The notes beneath the pieces were generated by a model. The model made no database searches. It saw only the letters and a list, made by a program, of their open reading frames with translations, and was not told the origin of the DNA. The position numbers and the translations under genes are program-made. A DNA stretch of 64,000 nt from Xestospongia muta (taxonomy: Eukaryota; Porifera; Demospongiae; Haplosclerida; Petrosiidae), in the NCBI GenBank assembly GCA_963693285.1, contig OY848919.1, positions 9,543,461 through 9,607,460 of the forward strand. Direction: 5' to 3'. Shown here piece after piece: positions 44,858 through 56,084 of the stretch (position 1 is the first letter of the stretch; every line of letters begins with the position of its first letter).

Positions 44858-44920
44858 CTATTGATAAAATATTAGTAGAGAAAGAAGAAGAGATTGATAA
44901 GCTGACTAAAGAGAAACAAG
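44858..44920 (+). CDS. Coiled-coil exon copy 4, splice donor destroyed
   Basis: Acceptor TTCTATAG intact, but the donor GTAAGC is replaced by ATATGG. The peptide keeps the charged helix (EKEEEIDKLTKEKQ). Confidence 0.4.
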
Positions 44921-46302
44921 ATATGGTATTATATTGTTAGTAGTACTGTATGTATAACACTATCCTGGAATAAATGCAAGCAGCAAACACCTTCCTTGTC
45001 ATAATAAACATTTGAATGCGCAAAATATTATATAAAACAATGCTTTTGTCGTTTTTGAGAAGTGGGAAATGTGGAAGCTCATTTTGCAAATAGTGTGTAT
45101 GGCTGTACACTAAAGTAGATATACATATGTACATAGGGTTTGCCTCGCATAGTAAAGGATAGATTTAGTCATATTTCTGGCTCTGATCCTTAGTCTGGCT
45201 AGAATAAACTAAACTTTAACATTTTCAGCATAATTTCTGTATTCTTCTAATTTTAGTTCATTTCTGATCTTGTTCATCTTCACACTTTCTAGATACTTTT
45301 CACACATCATTCTGCTCTTTTGATTGGTTTAAATTGTCTTCTCCTTACACATTTTAAATTTCTTGAATGATAAATGTCTATTATTATCTATAGACATAAC
45401 TAATAATATGCTCCAAGTTTGCACACCTGTGGTTCCAGTTTCCAGTAAAGCAATTATCACATTCCAAAGCATGGCCAAACACATATTATATCCATAAATT
45501 TGTGTTGAAACTAATAATATTTTTTGTTGTATTTTTGATATTATGTCATATTTTGTTGCACTGTTTGGATTAGTTGCTTCGTGATAATTCAATTGGCAAG
45601 TAAATTACGTTTTCACCACAACATCAAATAATACATTATTTATCATTTCTGACATTTTGAAAGTAATTCACACATTACTGAGTTAAAAGGAATAGATACT
45701 ACGTGAACTAAAAGACATGTACGAAGCAATGGCTGCTATATGAAGTTACATGTCTTAATTAATATATTGTGGGTTAAAAAGGATTTGTGAAATTTAAGGA
45801 AACCAAGCACAAATTTTTAATTGTTATTCTCTTGATAGCTCTAGGAGAAGAACTAGACAAACACAATGATTAGATATTGAGTGAAAGTAAAAGTGAGTTC
45901 TTATTAATTTGTACTAAATTCAAGTCATCTATATAATTTAGGTACATTTTAGATGATTGATATGACATTTCTCAAATATCTGTGACTTTTTGAAAATATT
46001 ATTAGATATTGTTCTTTTTAATAATTTTACATTTTTTATCTGTAACAATAAAATATAGAATTACATTGAACAAATAGTTATAAACAACAATTATAATGTA
46101 CAATAGTTTTCATTATACTTTTCATTTTATTGTAAGTATTACAAACCATTGATTATAGTTAACAGATTAATAAAGCATATGTGATTGTGCAAACCAATAA
46201 GTCCATATTGGTTAGAGCGTTTGGTCAGGACTTGATGAACATGCACAAAGTACATCAAATGATGTGTGATGGTGAATGGCATCTCCATCCATGCTCCATC
46301 AG

Positions 46303-46445
46303 GTACTGTATTAGCAGTGATTGGACTGACAGGAATTATATATCTTTCTTCCTGTTTTGTATATCTCTCATAATTATTACTATTATGTTAAACATCATAG
46401 AAATATTATTGAATTATGTACATGTTTCTTTATTTTTAATGCAAC
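46303..46445 (+). pseudogene. Echo of a plus-strand POT-like transporter (TM3 region)
   Basis: Hydrophobic A-V-I-G-L-T-G-I-I stretch followed by a one-step frame change into FFLFCISLIIITIMLN. The neighbouring conserved block reads FGQDLMNMHK and has a 15-bp insertion (TACATCAAATGATG-like) not seen in sisters. Confidence 0.4.
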
Positions 46446-46693
46446 TTAAATCATGGAATCTGAATGAGAGTCTATTACAAAGATTTTATTTTACAAAAAA
46501 ACAAAGTAATATATTTAGTAATAACATCAACACTCTAAAGACTTTAATACAATAGTATTATAAACACTATGCTTGTTTGTTCAAACATCCTTTGTACATA
46601 AACAAAACAATAGTCTAAAATTGTAAAAGAGTTATATATACAATATATATATAGCCATATTATACATACATAATGGATAGATGTAGAAATGTA

Positions 46694-48205
46694 TCAGTTA
46701 GTACACTCCAGTGAGTGTCCCATTTCGTTATTATACTCTACGTCCTGGTCCATATATCTCTCATAATGTTCCTCAACTATTAAATGTACATTGATTTCAT
46801 TTTCTCTTACACGTAACTTGTAACGTTTAGCTAATATTATGAACACTATAAGAATAATAAGAACAAGTATACTATTAACTATATAATAGTATACATTTTG
46901 ACATGTCATCTCTTTTTCACACATAAATAGGTGTTTGCTGTTTATAGTGAAAATAAAACCAACACCTCGTGCTGCATACCATAGTCCAACTAATAAACCT
47001 CTCATTTCATGTGGAGACTGAGCTATTGTGAACTCTAAGGATGTTGCCAAAATTAAAGCATATGATATTCCAAACAAAACTTGAGAAACAACAGTAGACT
47101 TGTATGAGGTTGTGTCAAAATGAAAATGGTCTTTGCAAGCAAGCATTATGACAAAATATATTGTTGTAAATAATGAGAATACCAGTCCAACTCCAATTCT
47201 TTTAAGCATACTTGGAATGTATTTGTGAAAACAAGGATGTATAATAAACTGATAGAAGAGAATTAAAAGTGAAGCTACTAAAGCATGTAAAGCATTTTTG
47301 GACATGAAGCAATCAAAAAAAGACAACTCTTCATTTGATTTATAGAAACTAATCCATTTAATATTGTAAGCACAAACGAGACCAACAACACAGATAAATA
47401 GTGGTGCCAATTGCATAATGACTTTAACATTCTCTACCTGCTCCTCTGTGAATGGCCCTCCATATTTTTCCTTACCTAGGTCTAACCTGGACGGATAATT
47501 CTCCTCCCAATAGGTTAAGGCACTACGATTCCTGGGATACTTGTTTTTCCTAGCATAGTTGAGTACTTTAGCAATCAATTTGACAGGATTTACAATGTGA
47601 GATGTAGTATCCAGCCAATGTTTAAAAAGAAAGTTAGTGATAATGACTATAGAGACAGCCACACCCGATAGCACATATGATGCGATGATAAATTGATTTA
47701 TCAAGCACTGCGCAATTATACCAATGAAAAATATTACATGTATACTCAGTAAGTGCCAATATATAATAGTACTTAGTTCATCACCTGAAGCACCAATTGC
47801 TTGATCAATGTTAAATTGAATAATATTTGATCGTACACATGAGTATCCAATCACTTGTAGAAAATATCCAACACCAATTGTTATGTGAAACAGCACATTA
47901 TAATGTGATGAAGTCTTTATAATAAAACCCAATCCACCAATTATCCATGATAAAAATGACAGATACACACCAGTAATGATAGATGTATACCTACCTAATT
48001 TTACATCAGCAAGTAAACCAAGTAAGGGAAATAAGAAGAAACTAATACAATATCCAATATCAAAGATAATGTTATGAGCACGATTATTAACTTCAGCATA
48101 GATAGTTGCTGCAAAACCTGTAATAAACATTAAATGAGCATACATAGAGTAATCCCAGAGAATAATTAGTAGTGCTGATCTAGAACTGATCAAAAATCTT
48201 GACAT
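46694..48205 (-). CDS. POT/PTR-like MFS transporter, array copy 9, intact (503 aa)
   Basis: Open from ATG 48205 to the stop. A 9-codon longer frame exists upstream but begins at GTG, so the 503-aa start MSRFLISSRSALL is preferred and agrees with other copies. Distinct features are WDYSMYAHLMFITG in TM1, LGRY in the loop 2-3 motif (GLLADVKLGRY), VGYFLQVIGYSCVRSN in TM4 and ARKNKYPRNRSALTYWE in the central loop. The relic at 23422 shares many of these, so the two are sisters. The GATA dyad is perfect, 207 bp upstream. Confidence 0.88.
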   Translation of the reverse strand: MSRFLISSRSALLIILWDYSMYAHLMFITGFAATIYAEVNNRAHNIIFDIGYCISFFLFPLLGLLADVKLGRYTSIITGVYLSFLSWIIGGLGFIIKTSSHYNVLFHITIGVGYFLQVIGYSCVRSNIIQFNIDQAIGASGDELSTIIYWHLLSIHVIFFIGIIAQCLINQFIIASYVLSGVAVSIVIITNFLFKHWLDTTSHIVNPVKLIAKVLNYARKNKYPRNRSALTYWEENYPSRLDLGKEKYGGPFTEEQVENVKVIMQLAPLFICVVGLVCAYNIKWISFYKSNEELSFFDCFMSKNALHALVASLLILFYQFIIHPCFHKYIPSMLKRIGVGLVFSLFTTIYFVIMLACKDHFHFDTTSYKSTVVSQVLFGISYALILATSLEFTIAQSPHEMRGLLVGLWYAARGVGFIFTINSKHLFMCEKEMTCQNVYYYIVNSILVLIILIVFIILAKRYKLRVRENEINVHLIVEEHYERYMDQDVEYNNEMGHSLECTN

Positions 48206-48710
48206 TTTCTTAGTTAATACATCTAGAACCACAACAAGAATGATTAGATAGACTCAGAGAATGTGGTTTTGCTTTCAGTACGAGCATTAAGAGACTATTG
48301 AATGTATACACAACACTACCATTATGTAAACATGTATTCATATTAGTGTATGTGTGTTGAAACTATTTGTTTTTGATATGTTTGCCACACAAGAAATTTG
48401 AAAGATAAACAATCTTATCTTGTTTTTATAAGATAAGATGTATTTCATTGTCATATGTTAATGTTCCTAATCATTAACAGTGTCTGCTTACCTTCTCTCA
48501 ATTTATCATATTGTATATGGTAGTACCATCATCTGAATGTGATATCTTGACATAATATAAGAAAAATGATGTTGATAGTTTACTACAAACTATATATTAA
48601 CATCATCATATACATTATTTCAAATACATTATCCTGCACATCATCTGTCAATGTACATGATTAGAATTAGAACCAAAATTTATCTAAAAAGGTACAAGGT
48701 ATATAATAAT

Positions 48711-48712
<2 letters not shown>
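48206..48712 (-). promoter_or_regulatory. Upstream flank of transporter 9
   Basis: Standard promoter flank with dyad at 48412-48439 (10-bp arms, loop GTTTTTAT). Confidence 0.48.
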
Positions 48713-48758
<46 letters not shown>

Positions 48759-48866
48759 GTGTGTATGTATGTATGTGTGTATGTATGTATGCATGTATGT
48801 GTGTATGTATGTATGTATGTATGTATTTATGTATGTATGTATGTATGTATGTATGTATGCATGTAT
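48713..48866. repeat. (AT)n(ATGT)n compound microsatellite, unit 9
   Basis: About 16 AT then about 29 ATGT units with GTGTG, GCATG and TTATG interruptions. Confidence 0.95.
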
Positions 48867-48878
48867 ATGTAAATAATT

Positions 48879-49119
48879 ATATGTGTGTTGATTTGAGAAA
48901 GGGACCACTTCTGTGAAAACATCTCAAAAACATACAGTTGTCATGTACATAACCATACATTTTTCAATTGTTGTTTACTAAATTATATCTTAGTTTTTAA
49001 AACAATAGATAACGTGAAAGGCAAAATTCAGTAATCATTTTATTAAAAAATTGCATAGCACATGAAAGTGTTTTAATAGTTTGATAGAAGTAGTCCCTTT
49101 TCACAGATCAGGTCACATA
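48879..49119. mobile_element. MITE-like inverted-repeat element, unit 9
   Basis: Left GTGTGTTGATTTGAGAAAGG, then GACCACTTCTGTG; right AGAAGTAGTCCC, then TTTTCACAGATCAGGTCAC. Confidence 0.57.
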
Positions 49120-52016
49120 CACACATTATATACACAGAACAAATGTTGTTAATGATTTTAAACTTGTTATTAAGCATTAAACTTAGAATTTATGAACATT
49201 AAAATAATGTGTATGTATAAAACCTAATTTGTATATTTTTTTTTTGCATAACTATATTCACATTTCATATTATGTGAAGGACTATCTGGTATCTTCAAGG
49301 TAATGTTCATATAATGTACAATGTTCTATGAATAGTTATATATGCTTTTAAGAATGAGCTCTGGCTGGTTGTGAGTAAGTTAGTATTGCTTATGCAGGGA
49401 TGTCTTAATATAATTTCTCTTTTAGTTCATTATAAGTCCATTGAATGAATCATTGATTATTATTTATCAAAAATTTAAAAAGGGGATTCTACTATAGTCC
49501 ATGTTGGTACAGGTGCCTGTATAACTGACATAATTATTATCATGCAACAGTAATATTGAATTCTGACAGTAAGTCTATTCTTGTTGATGTTTTATTGTGT
49601 TTCAAAACTATTCATGTTGTTAGGTTCTTCTTTAGATAATCAGAATTTTTGTTATGTACTTTAATTAACCCTCACTAATCTGCTAGGTGAGGTTATAGTA
49701 TATGCATTGAGTGAGTGTGCAATTTGATAAGGTAGAAGTCTCCAGAAAATTACTTTAGTACAAATACAATTCTATACAAATCTAACATGGTAATCTTCAT
49801 GTAACTTCTTCATTCTAGCTGGTGTACTTTTCTATGTTTGTATCTAAAAGGATTACAAAATTTATATTGTCTACCTAATCATTTTAACTCTGATGATTTC
49901 AAATCAATCCTACTATCATGTATCTGGTATTCTTCTATCCTAGCCTCGGATCCTTCCAAATCTTAAAAGGATTTTTATACTTCTTATGTATTAAATTATA
50001 CTAGTGTGGACTGGGAACAGCAATAAGACCAATTATCATGTAGCACTTAATCAGGTACATGTACTGCATTAGTGATATATCTGTGTACCTAATATAAACA
50101 GATAAATTGAAATTATTAGATAGAATGAAGAAGGATAAGGAAATAGAAATAGAGAATTGAACCAGTGAGAAAGAAGGTTAGTTGTGATACTCTTAGTAGT
50201 ACCATATGGTTATGTTCTATAGCTATTGATAAAGTATTAGTAGAGAAAGAAGAAAAGATTGAGAAGTTGAGTAAAGAGAAACAAGGTAAGTTATTATACA
50301 GTTAGTAGTACTGTATGTATAACACTATCCTGGAATAAATGCAAACAGCAAACACCTTTCTTGTGATAATAAACATTTGAATGTGCAAAATATTATGTAA
50401 AGACAATGCTATTGTTGTTTTTGAAAAGCGGAGCAGGTGGAAGCTCATCTTTGAAATACTGTGTTTCACTATACACTAAAGTAGAAATACTTATGTACAT
50501 AGGGTTTGCCTTGTATAGTAAAAGGATAGATTTAGTCATATTTCTGGCTCTGATCCTTAGTCGGGCCAGAATAAACTAAATATTAGCATTTTTATCATAA
50601 TTTCTGTATTCCTAATTATCTTCTAATTTCAGTTTGTTTCTGATCTTGTTCATTTTCACATGCTCTAGATACCTTGCACACATCATTCTGCTCTTCTTAT
50701 TAGTTTAAATTATCTTCTCCTTATTCTCTTTAAATTTTTTGAAATATAAATGACAATTATTCTCTATGGACATAACTAATGATATGCTCTAAGTTGAATA
50801 CATGTGGTTCCAGGTTCCAGTAAAGCAATTATCACATTCCAAAGCATGACTAAACACATATATCCATAACATTGTGCAGAAACTAATGATATTTTGTTTC
50901 ATTTTTGATATTATGTGATATTTTGCTGCACTATTTTGATTAGTTGCCTCGTAATAATTCCATTGGCAAGTAAATTAATTTTTCACAACAACATCAAATA
51001 ATAAATTATTTATCATTTCTGACATTTTGAAAGTAATTCACACCTTACTAAGTTAAAAGGAATACTTACTACATGAACTAAAAGACATGTACGAAGCAAC
51101 GGCTGCTATATGAAGCTACATGTCTTAGTTAATATATTGTGGTTTAAAAAAGGATTTCTGAAATTTAAGGAAACTAAGCACAGAGTATTAATTGTTATTC
51201 TCTTGATAATTCTTAGAGAGTAACTAGACAAACACAATGACAATGTATTGAGTGAAAGTAAAAGTGAGTTCTCATTAGTTTTTACTCAAATCAAGTCATC
51301 TACATAATTTAGATACATTATAAATGATTGATATGACATTTCTCAAATATCTGTGACTTTTTGAAAATATTATTAGATATTGTTCTTTTTAATAATTTTA
51401 CATTTTTTATCTGTAACAATAAAATATAGAATTACATTGAACAAATAGTTATAAACAATAGTTGTAATGTACAATACTTTTCATTATACTTTTTATTTTA
51501 TTGTAAGTATTACAAACCATTGATTATAGTTAACAGATCAATAAAGCATATGTGATCATCCAAACCAATAAAGTCCACATTAGTTAGTGTACATGGTCAG
51601 GATTTGCTGAACATGCACAGATTATGTGATGGTGAATGGCATCTCTATATAGCAGTCATCCATGATCCATCAGCTACTATATTAGCAGTGATTAAACTGA
51701 CAGGAATTATAATATTTTTCTTCCTGTTTTGTATATCTTTGTATATCTATGTACTGGTTTGTTTTTTCTAATGCAACTTAGATCATGGAATCTGATAGAG
51801 TGTCTCTGACAAAGATTTTATTTTTAAAAAAAGTAATATATTGACTAATAATATCAACAGTCTAAAGACTTTAATACAATAGTATTATAAACACCACACT
51901 TGTTTTTTCAAACATCCTGTTTACATAAACAAAACAAAAGTCTAAAATTGTAAAAGAGTTATATATATAATATACATACCCATATACATACATATATGGA
52001 TAGATGTAGAAATGTA
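49120..52016. other. Unit tail and long-type downstream flank of unit 10
   Basis: Complete flank with coiled-coil exon (50223-50285), long-type insert (about 51000-51780) and plus-strand transporter echo at 51674-51750, which has a small deletion after GTATATC. No further gene. Confidence 0.55.
50223..50285 (+). CDS. Candidate 63-nt coiled-coil exon, copy 5
   Basis: Acceptor TTCTATAG and donor GTAAGT intact; peptide ...EKEEKIEKLSKEKQ. This copy has the donor closest to consensus. Confidence 0.43.
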
Positions 52017-53536
52017 TCAGTTAATACTGTAATACTCAAGTGAGTATTGGATCTCATTGTTATTATACTCTACTTCCTGATCCATATATCTCTCATAATG
52101 TACCTCAGCTATTAAATGTACATTGATTTCATTTTCTCTTACACGTAACTTGTAATGTTTAGCTAATATTATGAACACTATAAGAATAATAAGAACAAGC
52201 ACACTCTTAACTATATAATAGTAAACACTTTGGCATGTCATCTCTTTTTCACACCTAAATAGGTATTTGCTGTTCATAGTGAAAGTATAACCAACACCAC
52301 GTGCTGCGTACCATAGTCCAACTAATAAACCTCTCATTTCATAGGGAGACTGAGCTATTGTCAATTCTAAAGATGTTGGCAAAATTAAAGCATATGATAT
52401 TCCATACAAAACCTGAGAAACAACAGCAAAATTGTATGATGTTGTGTCAAAATGAAAATGGTCTTTGTAAGCAAGCATTATGACATAATATATTGTTGTA
52501 AATAATGAGAATACCAGTCCAACTCCAATTCTTTTAAGCATACTTGGAATGTATTTGTGAAAACAAGGATGTATAATAAACTGATAGAAGAGTATTAAAA
52601 TTGAAGCTACTAAAGTATGTAAAGCATTTTTGGACATAAAGCAATCCAAAAAAGACGACTCTTCATTTGATTCATAATAACTAGTCCATTTAATATTGTA
52701 AGCACAAACAAGACAAACAATGCAGATAAATAATGGTGTCAATCGCATAACTACCTTAACATTCTCTACCTGCTCCTCTGTGAATGGTCCACCATACTTT
52801 TCCTTACCCAGGTCTAACCTGGAAAGGTAATTCTCCTCCCAATAGGTCAAGGCACTACGATTCCTGAGATAATTATTTTGTCTGGCATAGTTGAGTACTT
52901 TAGCAATCAATTTGACAGGATTAACAATGTGAGATGTAGTATCCAGCCAATGTTTAAAGAGAAAGTTAGTGATAATGACTATAGAGACAGCCACACCTGA
53001 TAGCACATATGACACAATGGTAAACTGATTTATCAAGCATTGCACAATTATATTAATGAAAAAAATTATAGGTACACTCAATGAGTGCCAATATATAATA
53101 GCACTTAGTTCATCACCTGAAGCACCAATTGCTTGATCAATGTTAAATTGAATAATATTTGATCGTACACATGAGTATCCAATCACTTGTAGAAAATAGG
53201 CAACACCACTTGTTATATGAAACAGCACATTATAATGTGATGAAGTCTTTATAATTAAACCCAATCCACCAATTATCCATGACAAAAATGACAGATATAC
53301 ACCAGTAATGATAGATGTATACCTACCTACTTTTATATCAGCAAGTAGACCAAAAAAAGGATATAAAAAGAAAAAAGACAATATCCAATATCAAAGATAA
53401 TGTTATGAGCTTGATTATCAACTTCAACATAGAGAGTTGCTGCAAAACCTCTAATAAAACTTAAATGAGCAAACATAGAGAAATCCCAGAGAATAATTAG
53501 CAGGGCTGATCGAGAATTGATCAAAACTTTTGACGT
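52017..53536 (-). pseudogene. Transporter copy 10: lost ATG and one-base frameshift
   Basis: 454 codons from TM2 to the stop are open and conserved, but two lesions hit the start. The ATG position (53534-53536) reads ACG. A one-base deletion in an A-run (GAAAAAAGAC instead of GAAAACAAGAC, about 53376) shifts the frame in TM2. The long open part would have to begin at TTG. The tail ends EVEYNNNEIQYSLEYYSIN like the relic at 15135. A sequencing error could explain the A-run but not the lost ATG. The GATA dyad upstream is also degraded (53750-53777). Confidence 0.85.
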
Positions 53537-53980
53537 TTTCCCAGTTAATACATCTAGAACCACAACAATGAATGATTAGATAGACTCCAAGAAATGTGGG
53601 TTTTTTTTCAGCATAAGCATTAAGAAAGTATTGATCCTATACACAACACTACCACCAATATCTGAACATGTATCAACATTAGTGCAATTGTGTCCAAAGA
53701 GTTTGTTTTTGATATGCTTTTGACACACAAGAAAATTGAAAGATAAACAATCTTATCTTGTTCTTATAAGGTAAATTGTATTCCATAGTTGTATGGTAAT
53801 GTTTCAATTCATTAACAATGTCTGTTTTACCTTCTCTTAATTTATGATACTATATATGGTAGTACCATTCTATGAATGTGATCCATTGACACAATATAAG
53901 AAAAATGATGTTGATAGTTTACCATGATCTATACATTATATATGATCTGTAAATGTACATAATTAGAATTTGAACCACTT
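53537..53980 (-). promoter_or_regulatory. Upstream flank of transporter copy 10
   Basis: Related to the other flanks, but the dyad right arm reads AAGGTAAATT. There is no microsatellite or MITE; the flank runs directly into plus-strand exons of another gene at 53985. Confidence 0.45.
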
Positions 53981-53984
53981 CGAT

Positions 53985-54186
53985 CAAAAGTTATCTAAAA
54001 GACTGAGAGTTAAACACATTGAGGAATTAAAGCAGAGCTTAAAAGGTATGTAATATTAACATATATATGTTACTTTTGCTTGTATTTCATTGTTACCAGA
54101 CCTGGAGTTCATACCAAAGGCTTATAAACCAGTAACTGATCTTGAGAAGATCCAAAGAAAAGCAACCCAAAAAGATTTAACTAAAG
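53985..54186 (+). CDS. Two exons of an unrecognised plus-strand gene, copy 1
   Basis: The exon ending at 54045 reads QKLSKRLRVKHIEELKQSLK and has a GTATGT donor. A 54-bp intron ends in TTCATTGTTACCAG. The second exon (54100-54186, 87 nt) reads DLEFIPKAYKPVTDLEKIQR, then KATQKDLTK, with donor GTATAT. Both join in one frame with symmetrical phase, the same phase as the 63-nt coiled-coil exon at 55083, so they may be parts of one charged, helical protein. Copy 2 at 58041-58250 is almost identical. No family recognised. Confidence 0.5.
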
Positions 54187-56084
54187 GTATATAATAAAAT
54201 ATATAACTTGTATGCTTTGAACACTAAAACAACAATCAGTCAATTCTCTGTATGTACACTTGTGTAGTAGCCCCTCCTCTTTTTGATAATCTGGATGGTA
54301 TACAAGATTATCAGCATTAATTATAAATTTTGGCATAGTTTTTCATTTCTTCTGATGTGTTAGTATATCCACTGACTATATTAATAATTCAATAATGCCC
54401 ATGCATTTTCTTAATGTGAGAAAGGTGTCTATTGTCTTTAGTCAAATGTATAATATTATTATTACTGCTCTCAAGTGTTGTATTTGATTTTAAAACAATA
54501 TTTGTATTAATAATATCTCTTGTCACACGTAAATTAATAAGCTTCATACATCATTTTGAATGATTTCACTACACATGATCTAGATGCTCTTGTACATGAA
54601 GAGTTATAAGCTTAAGCTTTTCATTTGTATAATCCTCTTACTCCTCACTAAATATAATTGTCACTGCTACCACTTCATCTTGTAGCTATAATACACTATG
54701 ATAGTCCATGTCAGCAACAATTTCTAATAAATTAGAAAATTGAGCATTTCGTATTTCCAATCAATCCTACTATCATGTATCTGGTATTTCTCTATCTTAG
54801 CCCCGGATCATTCAAATTCTTAAAAAGATTTTTATACTTCTTATGTATTAAATTATACTAGTATGGACTGGGAACAGCAATAAGACCAATTATCAAGTAA
54901 CACTTAATCAGGTACATGTACATTAGTGATATAACTGTGTACTTAATATAAACAGATAAGTTGAAAATATTAGATAGAATGAAGAAGGATAAGGAAATAG
55001 AAATAGAGAATTGAACCAGAGAGAAAGAAGGTTAGATATGATACTCTTAGTAGTACATACCATATATGGTTATGGTCTATAGCTACTGATAAAATATTAG
55101 TAGAGAAACAAGAAAAGATTGATAAGTTGATTCGAGAGAAACAAGATAAGCTATTATTCTGTTAGTAGTACTGTATGTATAACATTATCTAGGAATAAAA
55201 GCAAACAGCAAACACTTTCCTTGTGATAATATACATTTGAATGTGCAAAATATTATGTAAAGGCAATGCTATTGCTGTTTTTGAAATGTGGTAAATGTGG
55301 AAGCTCATCTTATTGTGTATGACTGTACACTAAAGTAGATATACATAGGTACATAGATTTTGCCTTGCATATAAAGGGATAGATTTAGTCATATTTCTGG
55401 CTCTGATCCTTAGTCTGGCTAGAATAAACTAAACTTTAACATTTTCAGCATAATTTCTATATTATATCTAACTCATCTTCTAACTTCAGTTCGTTTCTGA
55501 TCTTGTTCATCTTCACACACTCTAGACACCTTGCACACATTATTCTGCTCTTTTCATTGGTTTAAATTGTCTTCTCCTTACTCATTTTAAATTTCTTGAA
55601 TGAAAAATGTCAATTATTCTTTATAGACATAACTAAAGTATGGTCTAAGTCTTGCATATCTGTGGTTCCAGGTTCCAGTAAAGCAATTATCAAATTCCAA
55701 AGCATAGCCAAACACATATATATTCATAAATCTCTGCTGAAACTAATGATATTCTTTATTATATTTTGATATTATGTGATACGTTGCTGCACTGTTTGGA
55801 TTACTTTCCTCATGGAAATTCAATTAGCAAGTAAATTAAGTTTTCATGGAACTGATAGAGAATCTATGACAAAAATTTTATTTAGAAAAAACCAAAGTAA
55901 CATGTTGACTAATAATGTCAAGAGTCTAAAGACTTTAATACAATAGTATTATAAACACCACACTTGTTTGTTCAAACATCCTCTTTACATAAACAAAACA
56001 AAATGTCTAAATTGTGAAAGAGTTATATATACAATATATATAGCCATATACATACATATACCGATAGTTGTAAAAATGCATGTA
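54187..56084. other. Intron/flank of the plus-strand gene and short-type flank of transporter 11
   Basis: From about 54450 the sequence matches 470-2046 and 8900-10530. Coiled-coil exon at 55083 (donor lost); short-type junction near 55838. Confidence 0.5.
55083..55145 (+). CDS. Coiled-coil exon copy 6, splice donor lost
   Basis: Acceptor GTCTATAG is present; the donor reads ATAAGC instead of GTAAGC. Confidence 0.38.

Larger units (their letters stand above)
44146..46693. other. Unit tail and long-type downstream flank of transporter 9
   Basis: Tail resumes at the MITE target. The flank holds the coiled-coil exon with a lost donor (44858-44920) and the plus-strand transporter echo (46303-46445). 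Confidence 0.55.

Noticed and set aside
48206..48232. Nine-codon N-terminal extension of transporter copies 9 and 11 (MVLDVLT...)
   Set aside because: The extension would begin at GTG, not ATG. The downstream ATG gives the same 503-aa start as other intact copies.
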